Positions 34,880 through 38,475 of a DNA stretch of 38,475 nucleotides are shown piece by piece. Position numbers and translations under genes: made by a program. Origin of the DNA: Acidobacteriota bacterium (GTDB taxonomy: Bacteria; Acidobacteriota; Blastocatellia; Pyrinomonadales; Pyrinomonadaceae). The DNA lies in assembly GCA_020200135.1 (NCBI GenBank), contig JAIVJI010000011.1, positions 17,632-56,106 on the forward strand, in the 5' to 3' direction. The notes beneath the pieces are model-generated. The model was not told the DNA's origin. It made no database searches and saw nothing but the letters and a program-made list of their open reading frames with translations. Every line of letters starts with the position of its first letter. The first letter of the stretch is position 1.

Positions 34880-35989
34880 ATGGCGACGACGAAGAAGACA
34901 GCAGCGAAGAAGGCCACGCCGAAGACGCGCAGGACCGCCGACGCGCCGAAGACGACCGCCGTCGCGAAGCGTGCGCGGCCGGTCACGCTCGTCACGGGCG
35001 GGACGGGCTTCCTCGGCACGCACCTCGTCAGGCTCCTCGTCGAGGAGGGCGCGGGGCCTCTGCGCGTGCTCTCGACCTCGGCGCCGGCGTGGCTCGGAGA
35101 GCTGGGCGTGGAGACCGTCGTGGGCTCCATCACGTCGCCGGAGGACGTGCGGCGCGCGGTCGACGGCGCGGCCGAGGTCTACCACCTCGCGGGTCGCGTC
35201 TCGCGCGAGCCCGAGGACGCGCACCTGATGTACGAGCTGCACGTCTCGGGGACGCGCGTGCTGTGCGAGGCCGCGCGCGAGGCGGGCGTCAAGACGCTGG
35301 TGATGGCCTCGACGAGCGGGACGGTCGCGGTCACGGACACCGGCGACGTGGTGCCCGACGAGGAGTGGCCCACGCCGCTCGACATCGTCTCGCGCTGGCC
35401 CTACTACGCGAGCAAGGTCTACCAGGAGCGCGTGGCGCTGGAGAATTTCGGCGGCAAGGGGCGCCGGCTCGTCATCATGAACCCTTCCTTGCTGCTCGGC
35501 CCCGGCGACGAGCGGCTCAGCTCGACGAAGGTCGTGCTCGACTTCCTCGCGCGCAAGATTCCGACGGTGCCGAAGGGGGGCTTGAGCTTCGTGGACGCGC
35601 GCGACGCGGCCGCGGCCTTCCGCGCCGCGATGGAGCGCGGGGCGCACGGCGCGCGCTACCTGCTAGGCTCCATCAACTGGACGTTTGACAAGTTCTTCGG
35701 CCGGCTCGAACGCATCACGAAGGTGCCCGCGCCCTTCCTCTCGCTCCCCTCGAAGCTGACGCTGGGCGGCGCGCGCGCGCTCAACTCACTCTACAAACAC
35801 TGGAAGCTCGCCCCGCCCGTCGAGCCCGCCGAGATAGAGATGGCCGACTACTTCTGGTACCTCGACGCCTCGAAGGCGCAAGCCGACCTCGGCTTCGCCC
35901 CCCGCGACCCGCAGGACACGCTCCTCGACACCGTCACCTACGTCCGCGAAAACTTCCTCGGCAACTCGGCCTTCCGCAACTCCGCGTAG
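34880..35989 (+). CDS. elbE: NAD-dependent epimerase/dehydratase, ElbE-like
   Basis: This 369-residue extended SDR has NAD-binding VTLVTGGTGFLGTHLV, VYHLAGRVSRE, the catalytic YYASKVYQE (YxxxK) and downstream MNPSLLLGPGDERLSSTKVV. The N-terminal 30 residues before the Rossmann fold are Lys/Ala/Thr-rich (MATTKKTAAKKATPKTRR), like a histone-H1-type tail, and are unusual for the family. It begins 18 bases after elbD and closes the cluster, matching the SDR that ends the elb cluster. It could reduce or isomerise an intermediate of alkyl-ether formation; this is inferred from position. No terminator is evident in the 29 bases before the convergent lipid kinase gene. Confidence 0.82.
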   Translation: MATTKKTAAKKATPKTRRTADAPKTTAVAKRARPVTLVTGGTGFLGTHLVRLLVEEGAGPLRVLSTSAPAWLGELGVETVVGSITSPEDVRRAVDGAAEVYHLAGRVSREPEDAHLMYELHVSGTRVLCEAAREAGVKTLVMASTSGTVAVTDTGDVVPDEEWPTPLDIVSRWPYYASKVYQERVALENFGGKGRRLVIMNPSLLLGPGDERLSSTKVVLDFLARKIPTVPKGGLSFVDARDAAAAFRAAMERGAHGARYLLGSINWTFDKFFGRLERITKVPAPFLSLPSKLTLGGARALNSLYKHWKLAPPVEPAEIEMADYFWYLDASKAQADLGFAPRDPQDTLLDTVTYVRENFLGNSAFRNSA

Positions 35990-36018
35990 CCGCGTTCGGC
36001 TTTAGCGCGAGCGTCACA

Positions 36019-36969
36019 TCACTTCGGGCTCCTCACACGCAAGGCACCGGGCAGCAACTCGAACTCGGCGGGGAGGCGGCCGACCAGCTCGCCGTCGAGT
36101 TCGAGGTTGACGGGGTCGGGGCCGGCGGGCTCGGCGCGGACGAGGCGCGCGAGCGCGTGGCGCACCTCCCGCATCCCGAGGTGCGTGCCGAGGTAGAGGC
36201 GGTAGGAGTTGGCGAGCACCTTGAGCGAGGAGACGTCGCCGACGGCGACGACGTCGAAGCGCCCGTCGTCCACCTTTGCGTCGGGCGCGATCTTCATCCC
36301 GCCGCCGAAGTAGCGCGCGTTGGCGACGCAGAAGTTGGCGACCGTCAGCTGCGACTGCGGGCCGCCGTCGAGCGAGACGCGCACCGCCGGCTTCTCGAAG
36401 GTGAGCGCCGCCTGCAAGGCGGCCGCCGCGAACGAAGCCTTGCCGCCGAGCAGACGCGCCGCGCCCGCCGCCGGCCCCGAGCGCGACTTCACGCGGTTGA
36501 TAACGTCGCCGCCCATCCCGAACGAGGCGACGTTGACGAAGAACCTCGACTCCTCTTCCCCGCGCGGGTTCATGAACCTGACGCGCCCCGCGTCCATCAC
36601 CCGCGTCGAGCCCTCGCGCAAGTGCCGCGCCGCGTCGGCCGCGCGCGCGGGGATTTTGAGCGTGCGCCGGAAGTCGCCGCCCGTCCCGCTCGGCAGGAGG
36701 CCCAGTTCCGTCCGCGCGCCCGCGCCCGCGCGCAGGATGCCGTTCGCGACTTCCGAGATGGTGCCGTCGCCGCCGCAGGCGATTACCAGCTTGCGTCCCG
36801 CGCGCGCCTCGCGCTCCGCGATCTCTGTCGCCCCGCCGCCGATTTGTGTGAACGCCACCTCGAACGGGCCGAAGTGGCGCCGCACCGCGGACGCGACGCC
36901 CGGCCACGCCTCGCCCGTCGCGCCTGACGCCGACGCCGGGTTCACGATGATGAGTGGGAGCGAAGACAT
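36019..36969 (-). CDS. Diacylglycerol kinase-type lipid kinase (YegS/DagK family)
   Basis: This 316-residue lipid kinase of the DagK/YegS/sphingosine-kinase fold begins LIIVNPASASGATGEAW (phosphate-binding loop). It has VIACGGDGTISEVANGIL, with the catalytic GGDGT at 66-70, and GLLPSGTGGDFRRTL (about 90-104). It transfers ATP phosphate to a lipid hydroxyl such as diacylglycerol; the exact lipid cannot be told. ATG 36969 is the start, with a weak ribosome binding site. It is convergent to the elb-like cluster and 24 bases downstream of a PlsC acyltransferase gene, which strengthens the glycerolipid theme. Confidence 0.9.
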   Translation of the reverse strand: MSSLPLIIVNPASASGATGEAWPGVASAVRRHFGPFEVAFTQIGGGATEIAEREARAGRKLVIACGGDGTISEVANGILRAGAGARTELGLLPSGTGGDFRRTLKIPARAADAARHLREGSTRVMDAGRVRFMNPRGEEESRFFVNVASFGMGGDVINRVKSRSGPAAGAARLLGGKASFAAAALQAALTFEKPAVRVSLDGGPQSQLTVANFCVANARYFGGGMKIAPDAKVDDGRFDVVAVGDVSSLKVLANSYRLYLGTHLGMREVRHALARLVRAEPAGPDPVNLELDGELVGRLPAEFELLPGALRVRSPK

Positions 36970-36993
36970 CTTCGATTTTTTATTTTGCGATTA

Positions 36994-37914
36994 TTAGGAG
37001 CTGGCGCGCGAGGCGTCGGCCGGGGCCGAGAGCGCGTCGCGTTTGGATTCGAGGGCGCGCGCGGCGCGGTCCTGCTCGCCCAGCTCGGCTATCTTCGACA
37101 TGCAGAAGTCTGCGATCTCCTTGTAGGTGCGCACAGAGTCGCGGCGCCCGTAGAAGTCCGAGAGGTCGAGCACGGGGCCGAAGTGCACGCGCACGGGCTC
37201 GCCGCCGCGCCAGTTGCCCAGCACCTGCTTCGGGAGGTCGTTCCCCAGGCCGGCGATGAAGACGGGGACGACCTGCGGGCGCGCGTCTTTGATGAGGCGG
37301 CCGACGCCGGGCTGCGGCCGGAGGTACGTGTAGGGGTCGGCGCCCTTGTTGCGCGTGCCCTCCGGGTGGAAGCCGACGACGTTGCCCACGCCCTCGCGGC
37401 AGAGGTGCGCGAGCAGGCGCATCGAGAACTTGTCGAACTCGCGCTGGTCGACCTTCGGGTTGTCGCCGCCCGCGAAGAAGGGCGGGAACATCGACCACCA
37501 GCCCATCAGGAGGTTGACGAAGAGCCCGCCGGCCGTGTCGTAAAAGAACCTCCCGCGCACGGGGAAGAAGAGCTGCTTGCGCCAGCCCGTCCGCCGGAAG
37601 AGCACGGTCGAGACGACGTACATGTCGAAGAACGAGCGGTGGTTGGCGACGAGGAGCAGCGGGCGGGAGCGCTCGGCGGCCTCGACGTGTTCGAGCCCGC
37701 TGACGCGCATCAGGTTGTAGGTCGAGACGTGAATCCAGCCCGCGCCGAGCGTCCGCTGGCAGAACGTCCAGAAGCGCTTCCAGCGCCCGCGGTTCATCCG
37801 CCACACGAGCCGGAACGCGAGGCGCTCGAACGGCGAGAGCACGGCCCACTCCTCGGGGGTCGGCTCCGGAGCGCCCGTCTCCGCGGGCGGGTTCGCCTCG
37901 GCGGTCGTGTCCAT
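36994..37914 (-). CDS. PlsC-family lysophospholipid acyltransferase
   Basis: This acyltransferase of about 306 residues has the HX4D motif LLLVANHRSFFDMYVV and the acceptor motif VVGFHPEGTRNKGADPYTYL, plus the later VVPVFIAGLGNDLPKQ. One hydrophobic region around the catalytic motif suggests membrane association. Start choice: ATG 37914 has GAAGG five bases upstream; ATG 37926 and the open frame to 37968 are alternatives. It would acylate a lysophospholipid or glycerol-phosphate and is probably co-transcribed with the lipid kinase. Confidence 0.88.
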   Translation of the reverse strand: MDTTAEANPPAETGAPEPTPEEWAVLSPFERLAFRLVWRMNRGRWKRFWTFCQRTLGAGWIHVSTYNLMRVSGLEHVEAAERSRPLLLVANHRSFFDMYVVSTVLFRRTGWRKQLFFPVRGRFFYDTAGGLFVNLLMGWWSMFPPFFAGGDNPKVDQREFDKFSMRLLAHLCREGVGNVVGFHPEGTRNKGADPYTYLRPQPGVGRLIKDARPQVVPVFIAGLGNDLPKQVLGNWRGGEPVRVHFGPVLDLSDFYGRRDSVRTYKEIADFCMSKIAELGEQDRAARALESKRDALSAPADASRASS

Positions 37915-37983
37915 CGAAACCTTCATCGTCGAAGGCTCAAAGTTAATCGACCGGGCGGAGTCGCGCAAGCGGCGCGCGGGCGG

Positions 37984-38475
37984 TCAGTCGATCGAGAAGT
38001 ACTTCGCCTCCTCGTGGTGGGCGATGATGGCCGAGGTGGACTGCTCGGGTACGAGCTGGAACTCTTCCGACAGCTCGACGCCGATGCGCTCGGGGCCGAG
38101 CAGCTCGAAGAGTTTGGTCTGCTCTTCGAGGTCGGGGCAGGCCGGGTAGCCGAAGCTGAAGCGCGAGCCCTGGTAGCCCTGGTGGAAGAGTTTCGGCATC
38201 TCGGCGGCGTCGCGGCCGGCGACGCCTAGCTCCTCGCGGACGCGCTTGTGCCAGAGCTCGGCCAAAGCCTCGGCCGACTCGACCGAGAGGCCGTGGAAGT
38301 AGAGGTAGTCGGAGTATTTGTCCGAGCCGAACAGCTCGTGCGCGTACTCGCTGGCGCGGCGGCCGACGGTGACGAGCTGGAAGGCGACCACGTCGACGCG
38401 CCCCGACTGCTTCGACGCGAAGAAGTCCGCGAGGCACAGGCGCCGCCCCGCCGGCTGGCGCGGGAAGGTGAAGCG
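37984..38475 (-). CDS. metH: Cobalamin-dependent methionine synthase, C-terminal part
   Basis: This is the C-terminal end of MetH, running off the right edge: 163 residues of the AdoMet-binding reactivation domain. The sequence begins RFTFPRQPAGRRLCLADFFASKQSGRVDVVAFQLVTVG in pieces. It continues with ASEYAHELFGSDKYSDYLYFHGLSVESAEALAE and HQGYQGSRFSFGYPACPDLEEQ, and ends EQSTSAIIAHHEEAKYFSID. The GYPACPDLE segment is the AdoMet/cobalamin-facing motif of the family. Together with the mutase subunits it shows that the organism uses B12. The ATG at 38391 is internal. Confidence 0.92.
   Translation of the reverse strand, partial: RFTFPRQPAGRRLCLADFFASKQSGRVDVVAFQLVTVGRRASEYAHELFGSDKYSDYLYFHGLSVESAEALAELWHKRVREELGVAGRDAAEMPKLFHQGYQGSRFSFGYPACPDLEEQTKLFELLGPERIGVELSEEFQLVPEQSTSAIIAHHEEAKYFSID

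Noticed and set aside
32038-35688. 1216-codon frame-shifted plus-strand open frame over elbD and elbE
   Set aside because: The translation is Arg/Ala/Pro-rich low-complexity sequence and crosses two clear genes in another frame.

Overview
The window is a GC-rich bacterial chromosome segment. An Oar-type TonB-dependent receptor with an N-terminal carboxypeptidase-regulatory-like domain, a Tad pilus locus, split cobalamin-dependent acyl-CoA mutase subunits and an ether-lipid (elb-like) gene cluster together suggest Acidobacteriota, most likely class Blastocatellia (for example Pyrinomonadales). This is inference from gene content; no rRNA gene is present. No tRNA, CRISPR array or complete insertion sequence was seen.

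Layout. (1) Bases 1-7381, minus strand: a Tad/Flp pilus operon. In transcription order it has two tandem Flp pilins, the prepilin peptidase, CpaB, the secretin CpaC (whose 5' end appears to be missing), TadG, two TadE pseudopilins, CpaE/TadZ and the start of CpaF at the window edge. (2) Bases 7482-10276, minus strand: a small membrane protein, a minimal M50 site-2 protease and a sigma-54 enhancer-binding regulator. CTTGTC...GACAAG palindromic repeats lie around them, and a 650-base AT-richer gene-free stretch follows. (3) Bases 10927-11337, plus: an FtsL/DivIC-like protein with its own terminator. (4) Bases 11506-15219, plus: an operon for a two-subunit B12 acyl-CoA mutase whose active-site residues match isobutyryl-CoA mutase rather than methylmalonyl-CoA mutase. 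A DUF3298-like exported protein sits between the two subunits and a short crotonase follows. The operon has a recognisable promoter with a palindrome and ends in a 21-bp-stem bidirectional terminator. (5) Bases 15237-18396, minus: the TonB-dependent receptor. (6) Bases 18595-27231, minus: an acyl-CoA catabolism region with a carboxyltransferase, split AtuA, Nudix hydrolase, epoxide-hydrolase-like enzyme, enoyl-CoA hydratase, GNAT and small secreted proteins, one of them TIMP/netrin-like. (7) Bases 27435-35989, plus: an elb-like ether-lipid cluster of HAD phosphatase, LarA-like protein, a four-domain reductase/AMP-ligase/ACP/acyltransferase and an SDR. A Uma2-family nuclease gene of different composition interrupts it. 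(8) Bases 36019-38475, minus: a lipid kinase, a PlsC acyltransferase and the C-terminal part of MetH.

How it fits together. Regions 7 and 8 form a lipid-building neighbourhood: acyl activation and reduction, glycerophosphate acylation and a lipid kinase. Regions 4 and 6 are carbon-catabolic acyl-CoA modules. The most notable points are the elb-like cluster with a LarA-like, possibly nickel-pincer-dependent member, the isobutyryl-CoA mutase signature with an interposed exported protein, and the truncated pilus secretin. Many genes start with GTG or TTG; starts were chosen from ribosome binding sites, overlaps and family N-termini.
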